Source of the DNA: Shimia ponticola
GTDB taxonomy: Bacteria > Pseudomonadota > Alphaproteobacteria > Rhodobacterales > Rhodobacteraceae
NCBI RefSeq assembly: GCF_007995215.1
Contig: NZ_VCDK01000005.1
Location: 372,001 to 436,000 of the forward strand
Length of the DNA: 64,000 nt
Reading direction: 5' to 3'
The translations under genes and the position numbers were made by a program. Of this stretch, positions 28,161 through 37,281 are shown in pieces (positions within the stretch are counted from its first letter, which is position 1; each line of letters opens with the position of its first letter). The notes under the pieces are model-generated. The model was given only the letters and a program-made list of their open reading frames with translations. It was not told the origin of the DNA and ran no database searches.

Positions 28161-28982
28161 ATGAGCTATGCAATGGCCTCCCACGCTGTGCGGATGTTGT
28201 GGTTGAATCTTCAGGATGCTCTGCGATTGACCGCAGTTCCCTATTTGGTTGTCCAGGCGATCACCATTGGTCTTCCGTTACTGTTGCTCGGGTCGATGGG
28301 AACTGATGCGCTGGGCACGTTCGAAGTCAGTTCCGTGGATGAAAGCGATCTCGAAACGCTGGTCATGCCAGACAACATCGGGATGTTCTTTTTGGTTCAG
28401 ATCCTTGTCTTGATCGGCAGCATCGTAGCTGGAGCGTGGCTTGCGGTGGTCTGGCATCGCTTTGTCCTGCTGGAAGAGTATCCTGCCGGAACCGTTCCCG
28501 TGTTCAACACCAGTCTTATCTTTGCCTATGTGGGCAAGCTGATCGTGATTTTTCTATGTATGGTGGGCATTGGTCTGGCGGGGGGCCTAGCAACCGCCTT
28601 GATCGGGGCAATCGTGCCGTTTGTCGGGATCATCCTTGGGGCCGGTCTGCTTGTTGTATTGATCTGGGCGTCGGTGCGGCTGTCGGTGATGTTGCCCGCA
28701 GCGGCAGTTGGATATGCGATGCCCGTGTCCGAGGCGTGGTCCAAAACCGAGAGCACGCAGTGGGCATTGTTCGGAGCAACGATTCTGATTGCTCTTTTGT
28801 CGATCTTGATTGCGATCCCGGGTCTGATCTTGATTGGCCTCATCGTCGGGGTGGATGCGACCACCGTGTCCGTGCCGCAGATTGTGATCAATGTCGTGTT
28901 TGGGTGGATCTTCACCATGCTGACGGTCAGCCTTGCCACCACCATCTACGGTGTCGCGGTTGAAGGCCGCGAACTGACCTAA
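28161..28982 (+). CDS. Multi-pass membrane protein of unknown function
   Basis: ATG 28161 gives 273 residues with about six hydrophobic segments (near residues 18-38, 70-90, 110-145, 150-185, 210-230 and 240-262) and an amphipathic N-terminus, the type seen in roseobacter proteins of unknown role. GGAG lies 9 bases before this ATG. An in-frame ATG at 28071 would add 30 residues but leaves only 11 bases to the divergent argG start, too few for two promoters. I recognise no catalytic motif. Confidence 0.65.
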   Translation: MSYAMASHAVRMLWLNLQDALRLTAVPYLVVQAITIGLPLLLLGSMGTDALGTFEVSSVDESDLETLVMPDNIGMFFLVQILVLIGSIVAGAWLAVVWHRFVLLEEYPAGTVPVFNTSLIFAYVGKLIVIFLCMVGIGLAGGLATALIGAIVPFVGIILGAGLLVVLIWASVRLSVMLPAAAVGYAMPVSEAWSKTESTQWALFGATILIALLSILIAIPGLILIGLIVGVDATTVSVPQIVINVVFGWIFTMLTVSLATTIYGVAVEGRELT

Positions 28983-29021
28983 TCCTTGCTTTGACGGCGA
29001 GCGTCAGGCAAGCGGGTCGGC

Positions 29022-30269
29022 ATGACTGAATTTGCAGATAACGTCCGTCAGGCCGCCGTGGCCATGCGCGCGCTGTTTCCCGCCACGCCCATGCAGCGCA
29101 ACGCCCATCTGAGCGCGAAATATGATGCAGACATCTGGCTGAAGCGCGAAGACCTCAGCCCTGTGCGTTCGTACAAGCTGCGCGGTGCCTTCAACGCGAT
29201 GTCCAAACGGATCGCCGAGAACCCGGATCAGCAGCTGTTTGTCTGCGCAAGCGCTGGCAACCATGCCCAAGGGGTCGCCTTTGTCTGCAACCGGCTGGAT
29301 CGGAAAGGCGTGATCTTCATGCCGGTCACGACCCCGCAGCAAAAGATCGACAAGACCAAGGTCTTTGGCGGCGAACATATCGAAGTGCGGTTGGTCGGAG
29401 ACTATTTCGACGACTGTCTGCGCGCAGCGCAAGAGTTCTGCGCAGCTGAAGGCGGGCAGTTCTTGCCGCCATTTGACGATCCCGACGTGATTGAAGGTCA
29501 GGCGACGGTCACGATGGAAATCCTCGATCAGATGCCGCGCGTCCCGGACCGGATAATCCTTCCGGTGGGCGGTGGGGGTCTTTCTGCCGGGGCGCGGGCC
29601 TATTTGAATGCTCTGAATGCTGATGTGCATCTGAACTTTGTTGAACCCAAGGGCGGCGCAAGCCTGACCGCCGCGCTCGAAGCCAGAGAGCCTGTCACGC
29701 TGAACAAGGTCGACACGTTTGTCGATGGCGCGGCTGTGGCACGGATCGGTGCGAACACGTTTTCGGTGCTGTCCGATACGGCTCCGCAAGATGTGTTGCT
29801 GGCGACCGAGGATGGGGTCTGCACCACGATCCTGGAAATGCTGAACATCGAGGGTATCGTTCTCGAACCCGCGGGCGCGTTGTCGATCAAGGTGCTGGAT
29901 GATCTACGAGACGAGATCAGGGGCCAGACGGTCGTTTGTGTTTCGTCGGGCGGAAATTTTGATTTCGAGCGTTTGCCAGAGGTCAAGGAACGCGCGCAGC
30001 GCTATCTTGGGCTGAAGAAATACTTCATCCTGAGGCTGCCGCAGCGTCCGGGTGCGCTCAAGGACTTTCTCGGGATGCTGGGGCCGGATGACGATATTGC
30101 CCGGTTTGAATACCTGAAAAAATCGGCGCGCAACTTTGGCTCTGTTCTGATCGGGATCGAGACGAAATCGGCGTCCAATTTCGAACGTCTGTTCGGTTTG
30201 ATGGAAGAGGCCGGTTTCGTTTTCAACGACATTACCGATGACGAAACGCTTGTGAATTTTGTGATCTGA
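29022..30269 (+). CDS. ilvA: Threonine ammonia-lyase (biosynthetic type)
   Basis: The 415-residue PLP enzyme deaminates threonine to 2-oxobutanoate for isoleucine synthesis. The Schiff-base lysine is K52 in RSYKLRG, and the phosphate-binding glycine loop is GGGGLSAG. The C-terminal 80 or so residues form one ACT-like domain (KKYFILRLPQRPGAL), which places it with the short regulated form rather than the catabolic TdcB. It follows the membrane protein by 39 bases and may share its transcript. Confidence 0.94.
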   Translation: MTEFADNVRQAAVAMRALFPATPMQRNAHLSAKYDADIWLKREDLSPVRSYKLRGAFNAMSKRIAENPDQQLFVCASAGNHAQGVAFVCNRLDRKGVIFMPVTTPQQKIDKTKVFGGEHIEVRLVGDYFDDCLRAAQEFCAAEGGQFLPPFDDPDVIEGQATVTMEILDQMPRVPDRIILPVGGGGLSAGARAYLNALNADVHLNFVEPKGGASLTAALEAREPVTLNKVDTFVDGAAVARIGANTFSVLSDTAPQDVLLATEDGVCTTILEMLNIEGIVLEPAGALSIKVLDDLRDEIRGQTVVCVSSGGNFDFERLPEVKERAQRYLGLKKYFILRLPQRPGALKDFLGMLGPDDDIARFEYLKKSARNFGSVLIGIETKSASNFERLFGLMEEAGFVFNDITDDETLVNFVI

Positions 30270-30333
30270 TCCGCTCTTCACGGCCCGTTAAGTCACCGCG
30301 TCTAAAGCTGCCTCGGTGGATGATGAGGGAGCG

Positions 30334-31515
30334 ATGGGTATCAGCTTGGCCAGCACTGACGCGCCAACGCGCGCGGCTATGCCATTTGGGCGTGGTCTGA
30401 CGTTCGGCGTGTGCGGGTCGCTGGCGGATGACATTGTTGTTGTTCTGGCACAGGCCGACCTGTGCGACGTCAAAACCCTGAAGCGTGATGGCCGGATGGT
30501 CGAGTGTGACGTGATCTTTCGCTCGGATGGAAGTGAGCTTGATGCCGAAACACTGGCCGACACAACTGCCTTGATCATTGACGTCGGCAAGGGGCCGCAT
30601 GACACTGTGCCATTGAGCGGCCTCTCAGATGCTTTGCCATTGATTACGGCTCTAACACGCCAGAAAATGACGCAAATGGCCCGCCAACAGACCGAGATCG
30701 CAGAGCTGCGTAGCGCATTGGCGGACATACGGGAAACGCATGCTTCGATCGACGGCGACCTGGTCGAGGCCAAGAAATTGCAACAAAGCCTTTTGCGGGA
30801 CAGGGGCGTGGTTCATGGGCGGGCGGAGGTAGCTCTTTTCCTGCAATCCAGTGGCCATGTGGGCGGCGATCTGGTGGGTCATTTCCCGGTGGATGATCGT
30901 CGGATTGGGATATTTGCCATAGATGTCTCTGGCCACGGGATCACGTCTGCTCTGATGGCCGCGCGGCTTGCCGGGTACCTGTCTGCGGGATCGCCCCAAT
31001 CGAATATCGCTCTGACCGATGGGCCGGATGGCCCGGTACCCCGCGACCCCGCAGAGGTCGTGACGGAATTCAACGCCTTGGTGTTAGAGGAATTGGAGAC
31101 AGAGCATTATTTTACCTTGCTTCTCGGTATCATCGACACCGCAAGCGGGCAGGTCCAAGCATGTCAGGCGGGGCATCCCTATCCGGTACTGGTGCGGTCT
31201 GACGGGACGCAACGCTCGCTCGGTGCAGGCGGCCTCCCGGTTGGGATGATCCCAGGCGCGGAATACGAAACGTTTCATGTCGATATGCAGGCCGGGGATC
31301 GGTTGGTCATCCTGTCAGATGGCTTTACCGAGGCGGAACTGCCGGATGGCAGCTTCTTTGGCGACGAGGGATTGACCGGCCTGTTGAGAGAGACGCGCGG
31401 TCAACCTGTGCACCGGATCATGGACACGCTGGTTTGGCGGCTCAGTCAGATTTGCGGTGATGCCGCATTTGCCGATGATCTGAGTGGGGTCGTTATCGGA
31501 TTAAACGCTCACTGA
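30334..31515 (+). CDS. PP2C/SpoIIE-family serine phosphatase
   Basis: ATG 30334 gives 393 residues, with GAGG 5 bases upstream; GTG 30316 is an alternative. The N-terminal 100 residues may be a degenerate receiver, since I see no convincing phosphoacceptor set. A coiled coil (about residues 108-155) links it to a SpoIIE/RsbU-type PP2C domain with GGDLVGHF, DVSGHG, QAGHPYPVL, LSDGFTEA and ADDLSGVVI, so metal-binding aspartates are present. Such enzymes dephosphorylate anti-anti-sigma factors, but no partner-switching partner is adjacent. Its end overlaps the convergent Nudix gene by 23 bases. Confidence 0.85.
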   Translation: MGISLASTDAPTRAAMPFGRGLTFGVCGSLADDIVVVLAQADLCDVKTLKRDGRMVECDVIFRSDGSELDAETLADTTALIIDVGKGPHDTVPLSGLSDALPLITALTRQKMTQMARQQTEIAELRSALADIRETHASIDGDLVEAKKLQQSLLRDRGVVHGRAEVALFLQSSGHVGGDLVGHFPVDDRRIGIFAIDVSGHGITSALMAARLAGYLSAGSPQSNIALTDGPDGPVPRDPAEVVTEFNALVLEELETEHYFTLLLGIIDTASGQVQACQAGHPYPVLVRSDGTQRSLGAGGLPVGMIPGAEYETFHVDMQAGDRLVILSDGFTEAELPDGSFFGDEGLTGLLRETRGQPVHRIMDTLVWRLSQICGDAAFADDLSGVVIGLNAH

Positions 31516-31942
31516 TCGCATCAATCAGAAAGTGCCGATCGCCGGCATTTTCGACAGCTTCGATTGCGGCCTCAGGATGCATCCAAACTGCGGTGTGACC
31601 AGGTTCAGTAGGTGGCCCAAGGCACAGCGCCGGACGCGCGATGAACACCGTACAGACCTTGTCCGCCCAAAGATCGTATTCCGGCATGTAAGTGAACCGG
31701 CGAAACACGCCCAGCCTGCGAGGCTGCGTCATGGTCCAGCCAGTTTCCTCTAACACCTCGCGATGCAGGGCTGGGATGACCTGTTCACCCGGATCAACGC
31801 CACCGCCGGGCAGTTGAAATTCGGGGATAGGCTCGGCCTGATGTGTTAACAGAATGCCGCCCGCACCCAATAGCACAACGTAGGCGCCGGGGCGCGTGAT
31901 ATAGGTTCGACCCGGCTCTGGCGGGCGTCCGAAACGGCGCAT
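31493..31942 (-). CDS. Nudix hydrolase
   Basis: ATG 31942 (MRRFGRPPEPG) gives 149 residues; ATG 31957 adds five. The Nudix box runs from GGGVDPGEQ through REVLEETG, with the catalytic REVLEE intact. The substrate, a nucleoside diphosphate linked to some group, cannot be told. It is convergent with the PP2C gene and divergent from hslO. Confidence 0.85.
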   Translation of the reverse strand: MRRFGRPPEPGRTYITRPGAYVVLLGAGGILLTHQAEPIPEFQLPGGGVDPGEQVIPALHREVLEETGWTMTQPRRLGVFRRFTYMPEYDLWADKVCTVFIARPALCLGPPTEPGHTAVWMHPEAAIEAVENAGDRHFLIDAISERLIR

Positions 31943-32051
31943 GGCTGGTATCCTCATGGCGCAATCCCCTTGGACCGCGGCTTGTTGTCCCTATATGGAC
32001 GCGGTATGCCCAGTGGTGGCAATCCTGAAAACCCCCCAAAGGTTGGCTAAG

Positions 32052-33056
32052 ATGACCCTAAGCTCACAGATTGCGTGGGACGATACTGTCCTGCCGTTTC
32101 AACTGGATCGGTCCGACGTGCGCGGCCGCGTCGCGCGGCTGGATGGCGTTTTGGATCAGGTCCTCGCTCAACATGACTACCCGCCATTGATCGAGGCGCT
32201 GGTGGCCGAGATGGCTTTGCTGACCGCGATGATCGGACAGACGATCAAGCTACGCTGGAAGCTGTCGTTGCAGGTGCGTGGCGATGGTCCGGCTCGGCTG
32301 ATCGCGACGGATTACTACGGCCCGACTGAGGATGGGAAACCGGCGCAAATCCGCGCCTATGCGAGCTATGACGCAGAGCGTCTGGATCACAAGGCGGACC
32401 CATTTTCGCAGATCGGCAAAGGCTATTTCGCGATCTTGATCGACCAAGGGAACGACATGACGCCCTATCAAGGGATCACTCCCATCGCTGGTGGATCGCT
32501 TTCGGCCTGTGCAGAGACGTATTTTGCGCAATCCGAGCAGATCCCGACCAAGTTCGCGATGGCCTTTGGTCGGTCGTCCGTGCCGGGAGGCGAAGAAAGC
32601 TGGCGCGCTGGCGGTGTGATGCTGCAGCACATGCCAAAGGCGTCCCCCTTTGCCGCAGCAGAGGAAGGCTCTGGCGAAGGCGGTCTTTTGCAGGCTGATG
32701 ACATTCTTGACGGTGAAGAAGGGGAAAACTGGAACCGTGCGAATGTGCTGCTTGGCACCGTCGAGGAAATGGAGCTTGTCGGCCCTTCGGTCCAGCCCAC
32801 CGAGTTGCTGATGCGCCTGTTTCACGAGGATGAGCCGCGCGTGTTTGACCCGCAGGTGGTCAAGTTTGGCTGTACCTGTTCGGCAGATCGAGTGCGTCAG
32901 AGCCTATCGATCTATTCGGCACGCGACATCGGCCACATGACCAAAGAAGACGGCACAGTCACGGCTGACTGTCAGTTCTGTGGTGCGCATTACGTGTTTG
33001 ATCCCAAGACACTTGGGTTCGAAGCGGAAACCGCGCCGGAAGGTGACAGTGACTGA
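32052..33056 (+). CDS. hslO: Redox-regulated chaperone Hsp33
   Basis: ATG 32052 gives 334 residues; the open frame continues to 31941 without homology. The C-terminal zinc-binding cysteines are C274/C276 (CTC) and C307/C310 (CQFC), the CxC...CxxC redox switch that releases zinc and activates Hsp33 upon oxidation plus unfolding. An insertion of acidic residues around 200-235 is common in alphaproteobacteria. The stop overlaps the following Nudix gene by 8 bases. Confidence 0.94.
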   Translation: MTLSSQIAWDDTVLPFQLDRSDVRGRVARLDGVLDQVLAQHDYPPLIEALVAEMALLTAMIGQTIKLRWKLSLQVRGDGPARLIATDYYGPTEDGKPAQIRAYASYDAERLDHKADPFSQIGKGYFAILIDQGNDMTPYQGITPIAGGSLSACAETYFAQSEQIPTKFAMAFGRSSVPGGEESWRAGGVMLQHMPKASPFAAAEEGSGEGGLLQADDILDGEEGENWNRANVLLGTVEEMELVGPSVQPTELLMRLFHEDEPRVFDPQVVKFGCTCSADRVRQSLSIYSARDIGHMTKEDGTVTADCQFCGAHYVFDPKTLGFEAETAPEGDSD

Positions 33057-33651
33057 CGCGGTCACAGTCGATGACATTCGTCGCGCTTTGGAACGCGCGG
33101 CGGAGCCATCGTCAGATTTTGACCTGAACCCGGCGGTGCAATTGCCGACGGGGCGCAAGCTTCGCGATGCGGCGGTTCTGATGCTGGTGTCCGAGGGCGA
33201 GTCAGGGCCAGACGTCGTGCTGACGAAACGATCCGCGCATCTCAAGCATCATCCCGGACAAATCTCGTTCCCCGGCGGGAAGAAAGACCCGGAGGATGCT
33301 GACCTCTGGGCCACTGCGTTGCGTGAGGCGCGCGAGGAAATTGGCCTGAATTCCGCCGATGTAGAGCCTTTGGGCATGTTGCCGCCGCATGAGACGGTCA
33401 CGTCCTTTACCGTCACTCCGAAGATCGCGGTCTTGAACCGTCCGCAGGATTGGGTGCCAGAGGTCGGCGAGGTCGAAGAGGTTTTCACCGTGCCATTGAG
33501 GCATGTGCTGCGGCCTGAGAACTTTATTGTCGAAGGTCGAATTTGGCAGGGCAGCGTGCGCCGCTATTACGCCGTACCTTACGGCCCTTATTACATCTGG
33601 GGCGCGACGGCGCGTATTTTGCGCGGGTTGGCCGAACGGGTGGCGGCGTGA
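33049..33651 (+). CDS. Nudix CoA pyrophosphatase
   Basis: GTG 33049 gives 200 residues, with GGAAGG 5 bases upstream and overlap with the hslO stop. The LTKRSAHLKHHPGQISFPGG motif is the CoA-specific UPF0035 signature, followed directly by the Nudix box ending REAREEIGL. The enzyme splits CoA to 3',5'-ADP and phosphopantetheine. The next gene, CCA nucleotidyltransferase, overlaps it by 4 bases. Confidence 0.9.
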   Translation: MTDAVTVDDIRRALERAAEPSSDFDLNPAVQLPTGRKLRDAAVLMLVSEGESGPDVVLTKRSAHLKHHPGQISFPGGKKDPEDADLWATALREAREEIGLNSADVEPLGMLPPHETVTSFTVTPKIAVLNRPQDWVPEVGEVEEVFTVPLRHVLRPENFIVEGRIWQGSVRRYYAVPYGPYYIWGATARILRGLAERVAA

Positions 33652-34790
33652 AGCTTCGGGCTGCATGGCTGGATGATCCCGCGACCAGCGCAGTCAGCGA
33701 TGTGTTTCGGTCAGCAGGTCATCAGGTGTTCTTTGTCGGCGGATGTGTCCGGAACACGCTCCTGAATGCGCCGGTCACCGATATCGACATTTCAACCGAT
33801 GCGCGCCCCACGCAGACGATCGCATTGGCCAAGGCGGCGGGGATGGCTGCCTATCCCACCGGGATCGACCACGGTACCGTGACCATCGTCACCGGCGGTA
33901 CACCATTTGAAGTCACTACATTCCGCAAGGATGTTGCCACCGATGGTCGCCGTGCCGTCGTGGCCTTTGCCGATACACTAGAAGAAGACGCCCAGCGGCG
34001 CGATTTCACCATGAACGCGCTTTATTCGGACCCCGAGGGCGTGATCCAAGATCCGACTGGCGGCTTGCAGGATCTGACAGAGCGCCGGTTCCGCTTCATT
34101 GGCGACGCACATCAGCGCATTCGCGAAGACTACCTGCGCATCCTGCGGTTCTTTCGGTTTCATGCGTGGTACGGGCGTGATCTGGATGCCGATGGGTTGG
34201 CAGCCTGTGCGGAACTGGCCGAAGGGTTGGCGCAGCTATCCACGGAGCGTGTGACGGCTGAGAGTCTCAAGCTGCTTGGCGCGCCTGACCCCGCCCCCGC
34301 TGTTGCCTCGATGGAGGCGGCAGGCGTGCTGGCACGGGTCTTGCCCGGTGCGGACGCCAAGGCGTTGACACGGACCGTGCATTTTCAGGCGGACATAGAT
34401 GCGCCACAGGATGCCATCGTGCGTCTTGCCTCTCTTACTGCTTCAGGTGCTGACCAACTGCGGTTGAGCAATGTCCAAAAGCGCCAATACCAGGAATTGC
34501 GGGACGGAATGGCGTCCCAGCAATCGCCGTCGGCGCTGGGCCAAGTGCTGGGATATCCCATGGCGCGGGACATCCTGATCCTGCGTGCGGCCATGTTTGA
34601 GATGCCTCCGGTGCGGAGTGACTTTGAGGCTGCTGAATTCGCCTCGCAACAGACCTTTCCTGTGCGCGCGGGCGACCTGCCGGACAGCTTGAAAGGTGCT
34701 GCGATTGGTGAGGCGCTGACGCGGTTGAAAGCCGAGTGGATCGCATCAGGGTTTACACTGACGCGCCAAGACTTACTGAGCGGCTTATGA
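33648..34790 (+). CDS. CCA tRNA nucleotidyltransferase family protein
   Basis: GTG 33648 gives 380 residues. The class II nucleotidyltransferase head is clear: FVGGCVRNTLL, then DIDIST with the metal-binding carboxylates, and the RRDFTMNALY motif. The neck with EDYLRILRFFRFHA follows and no HD domain is visible. It adds or repairs the 3' CCA of tRNA; a poly(A) polymerase activity is a possible alternative. It overlaps neighbours by 4 bases on both sides. Confidence 0.92.
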   Translation: MKLRAAWLDDPATSAVSDVFRSAGHQVFFVGGCVRNTLLNAPVTDIDISTDARPTQTIALAKAAGMAAYPTGIDHGTVTIVTGGTPFEVTTFRKDVATDGRRAVVAFADTLEEDAQRRDFTMNALYSDPEGVIQDPTGGLQDLTERRFRFIGDAHQRIREDYLRILRFFRFHAWYGRDLDADGLAACAELAEGLAQLSTERVTAESLKLLGAPDPAPAVASMEAAGVLARVLPGADAKALTRTVHFQADIDAPQDAIVRLASLTASGADQLRLSNVQKRQYQELRDGMASQQSPSALGQVLGYPMARDILILRAAMFEMPPVRSDFEAAEFASQQTFPVRAGDLPDSLKGAAIGEALTRLKAEWIASGFTLTRQDLLSGL

Positions 34791-35365
34791 TCCCGCCACT
34801 GTATATCTTTGTCTTTCTGGGGCTCTTTTCGCCGGGTCCGAATGTCATTCTGCTGACGGCCTCTGGCGCGCGGTTTGGGTTCAAACCGACGCTGCCGCAT
34901 GTCTTGGGCGTGGCATTTGGTGTTGGGATCACGGCAGGGCTGACCGGGTTCGGCATTGGCGCACTTTTGACCGCGCTACCTGGGCTGCGCCTCGTTCTGC
35001 AGGTCATTGCTGCCGGCTGGATTCTGTTCATGGCGTGGAAGTTGTGGAACGCCAAACCGGGCAGTGCGGATAGCGGCAAGGATCGCCCTTGGACCTTTTT
35101 TGAGGCCGTGCTGTTTCAGTGGGTCAACCCGAAGGTCTGGGCCATTGCGGTGGCTGCGACGGCCTATACCCACGACGCAGGGCCGTTGATGTCAGCGTGG
35201 CTGTTGGGAACCGCCTTTGCGGGGATCAATCTGTGCGTTTGCCTGTTCTGGAGCTTTGCCGGATCGCTCCTGTCTTACTTGCTCGGGAACCCATCCGCCT
35301 ATCGGGTCTTCATGCGGATCATGGCGCTACTATTGGCAGCCTCGGCGGCGATGGTGTTCCTATAA
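34787..35365 (+). CDS. LysE family amino acid exporter
   Basis: ATG 34787 gives 192 residues with about six hydrophobic segments and the LysE/RhtB signature FSPGPNVILLTASG near residues 13-26. The second conserved region VNPKVWAIAV lies around residues 115-124. The family exports amino acids or homoserine lactones; the substrate is unknown. ATGA overlap couples it to the CCA gene. Confidence 0.9.
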   Translation: MIPPLYIFVFLGLFSPGPNVILLTASGARFGFKPTLPHVLGVAFGVGITAGLTGFGIGALLTALPGLRLVLQVIAAGWILFMAWKLWNAKPGSADSGKDRPWTFFEAVLFQWVNPKVWAIAVAATAYTHDAGPLMSAWLLGTAFAGINLCVCLFWSFAGSLLSYLLGNPSAYRVFMRIMALLLAASAAMVFL

Positions 35366-35433
35366 ACAGCGCCTGACTTTCCCCTGTCACATGCCGTGCC
35401 TATATTCGGGGTCTACTTCAAAGGTCATTCCCC

Positions 35434-37281
35434 GTGTTCCGCTTCTTTGAAAAGCTGATCGATCCATACGCGCCTTATCCCGAGAACGATACGCCGCCGC
35501 AAAAGCTGTGGCCGTTTCTCAACGAGTATCTGGCACCGTTTAAGTGGGTCTTTGTCCTTGCTGCGGTGCTGGCCGTTGTGGTCGCGGCGATCGAGTTGTG
35601 GCTGATCGGATATGTGGGGCGGCTCGTGGACGTGTTGGGCACCGTCGGGCCAGAGCAGTTCTGGGCGCAATACGGCACTGAGATGATTGTCGTGACGGTC
35701 TTTATCCTGTTGGCGCGGCCTGCGGTGCAGGCGTTGGATGTGTTCCTGCTTAACAATACGCTGATGCCCAATATCGGCACTCTGATCCGGTGGCGTGCGC
35801 ATAGGCATGTCCTGCGCCAGTCGGTTGGGTGGTTTGAAAATGATTTCGCAGGCCGCATTGCGAACCGGATCATGCAGACACCGCCGGCCGCGGGCGAGGC
35901 GGTGTTTCAGGTTTTCGACGCGATTGCTTATGCGCTGGCCTACGTGATCGGCGCGGCGATCCTTCTTTCGGCGGCTGATCCGCGCCTGATGCTGCCGCTG
36001 GCAATCTGGCTCGCGCTATATGCGTGGCTTGTTGTCTGGACGGTGAAGCGGATTGGCCCTGCATCAAAGGCATCGTCCGACGCACGCAGCGCTGTGACCG
36101 GTCGGGTGGTCGACAGCTACACCAACATCCACTCGGTCAAGATGTTCGCTCATCATGACCATGAGGAACAGTTCGCCAAGGAAGCCATCGAAAAGGCGCG
36201 CACGACGTTCCAACACGAAATGCGCATTTTCACCACGATGGATGTCATTCTGACCGTCTTGAACGGGTTGCTGATCGTGGCGGTTGTTGGTTGGGCGATC
36301 TTTCTATGGACCGGCGGCAGCGCATCCATTGGGTTGATTGCAGCAGCGTCGGCTTTGGTTCTGCGGCTGAACGCGATGACCGGATGGATCATGTGGGCGT
36401 TGACGTCATTCTTCCAAAACCTAGGCGTTGTGTCCGAAGGGATGGAAACAATTGCGCAGCCGATTACGCTGGTGGATCAGCCCGGAGCCAATGAACTGCG
36501 GCTTACGGCGGGCGAGATCAGGGTTCAGGGTCTGTCCCACCACTATGGCCGCCAAACGGGTGGGTTGGATCGGATCGACCTGACGATACCGGCGGGGCAA
36601 AAGCTCGGTCTTGTCGGGCGGTCGGGCGCCGGGAAATCGACACTCGTTAAGCTGCTTCTGCGGTTCTACGATGCCGAAACGGGTCAAATCCTGATAGATG
36701 GTCAGGACATCGCGACCGTGCGGCAAGACAGCCTGCGCAAGGCGATTGGCATGGTCCAGCAGGACAGCGCTTTGTTGCACCGCTCGGTTCGGGACAACAT
36801 CCTGTACGGCGATCCAACGGCGACTGAGGATCAGGTAATCGCCGCCGCCAAACAAGCTGAAGCTTGGGAGTTCATTCAGGACCTCGAAGACCCGCAGGGC
36901 CGCAAGGGACTTGAGGCGCATGTGGGGGAACGGGGCGTCAAGCTGTCGGGCGGCCAACGGCAGCGGATCACCTTGGCGCGTGTCATCCTCAAGGACGCGC
37001 CGATCCTGCTCTTGGACGAGGCGACCAGTGCGCTCGATTCCGAGGTCGAAGCCGCGATCCAGCAAACGCTCTACGGCATGATGGAGGGCAAGACGGTGAT
37101 CGCCATTGCCCACCGTCTGTCCACGATTGCCCAGATGGATCGCATTCTGGTGATGGATCAGGGCCGTATTGTCGAAGACGGCACCCATGCGCAGCTTTTG
37201 GCGCAAAACGGCCTATATGCAGGCTTCTGGGAGCGCCAGTCAGGGGGCTTCCTGACGACCGATGAGGTAGCCGCCGAATGA
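35434..37281 (+). CDS. ABC transporter, fused permease-ATPase (half 1)
   Basis: The 615-residue protein starts at GTG 35434. The six-helix exporter domain covers residues 1 to about 345, and the ATPase follows with Walker A GRSGAGKS at 395-402, signature LSGGQRQR, Walker B LLLLDEATSALDS and the H-loop AHRLST. The NBD motifs look catalytically complete. It is coupled by ATGA to a second half-transporter of nearly the same length, so a heterodimer is likely. The exported substrate is unknown. Confidence 0.92.
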   Translation: MFRFFEKLIDPYAPYPENDTPPQKLWPFLNEYLAPFKWVFVLAAVLAVVVAAIELWLIGYVGRLVDVLGTVGPEQFWAQYGTEMIVVTVFILLARPAVQALDVFLLNNTLMPNIGTLIRWRAHRHVLRQSVGWFENDFAGRIANRIMQTPPAAGEAVFQVFDAIAYALAYVIGAAILLSAADPRLMLPLAIWLALYAWLVVWTVKRIGPASKASSDARSAVTGRVVDSYTNIHSVKMFAHHDHEEQFAKEAIEKARTTFQHEMRIFTTMDVILTVLNGLLIVAVVGWAIFLWTGGSASIGLIAAASALVLRLNAMTGWIMWALTSFFQNLGVVSEGMETIAQPITLVDQPGANELRLTAGEIRVQGLSHHYGRQTGGLDRIDLTIPAGQKLGLVGRSGAGKSTLVKLLLRFYDAETGQILIDGQDIATVRQDSLRKAIGMVQQDSALLHRSVRDNILYGDPTATEDQVIAAAKQAEAWEFIQDLEDPQGRKGLEAHVGERGVKLSGGQRQRITLARVILKDAPILLLDEATSALDSEVEAAIQQTLYGMMEGKTVIAIAHRLSTIAQMDRILVMDQGRIVEDGTHAQLLAQNGLYAGFWERQSGGFLTTDEVAAE

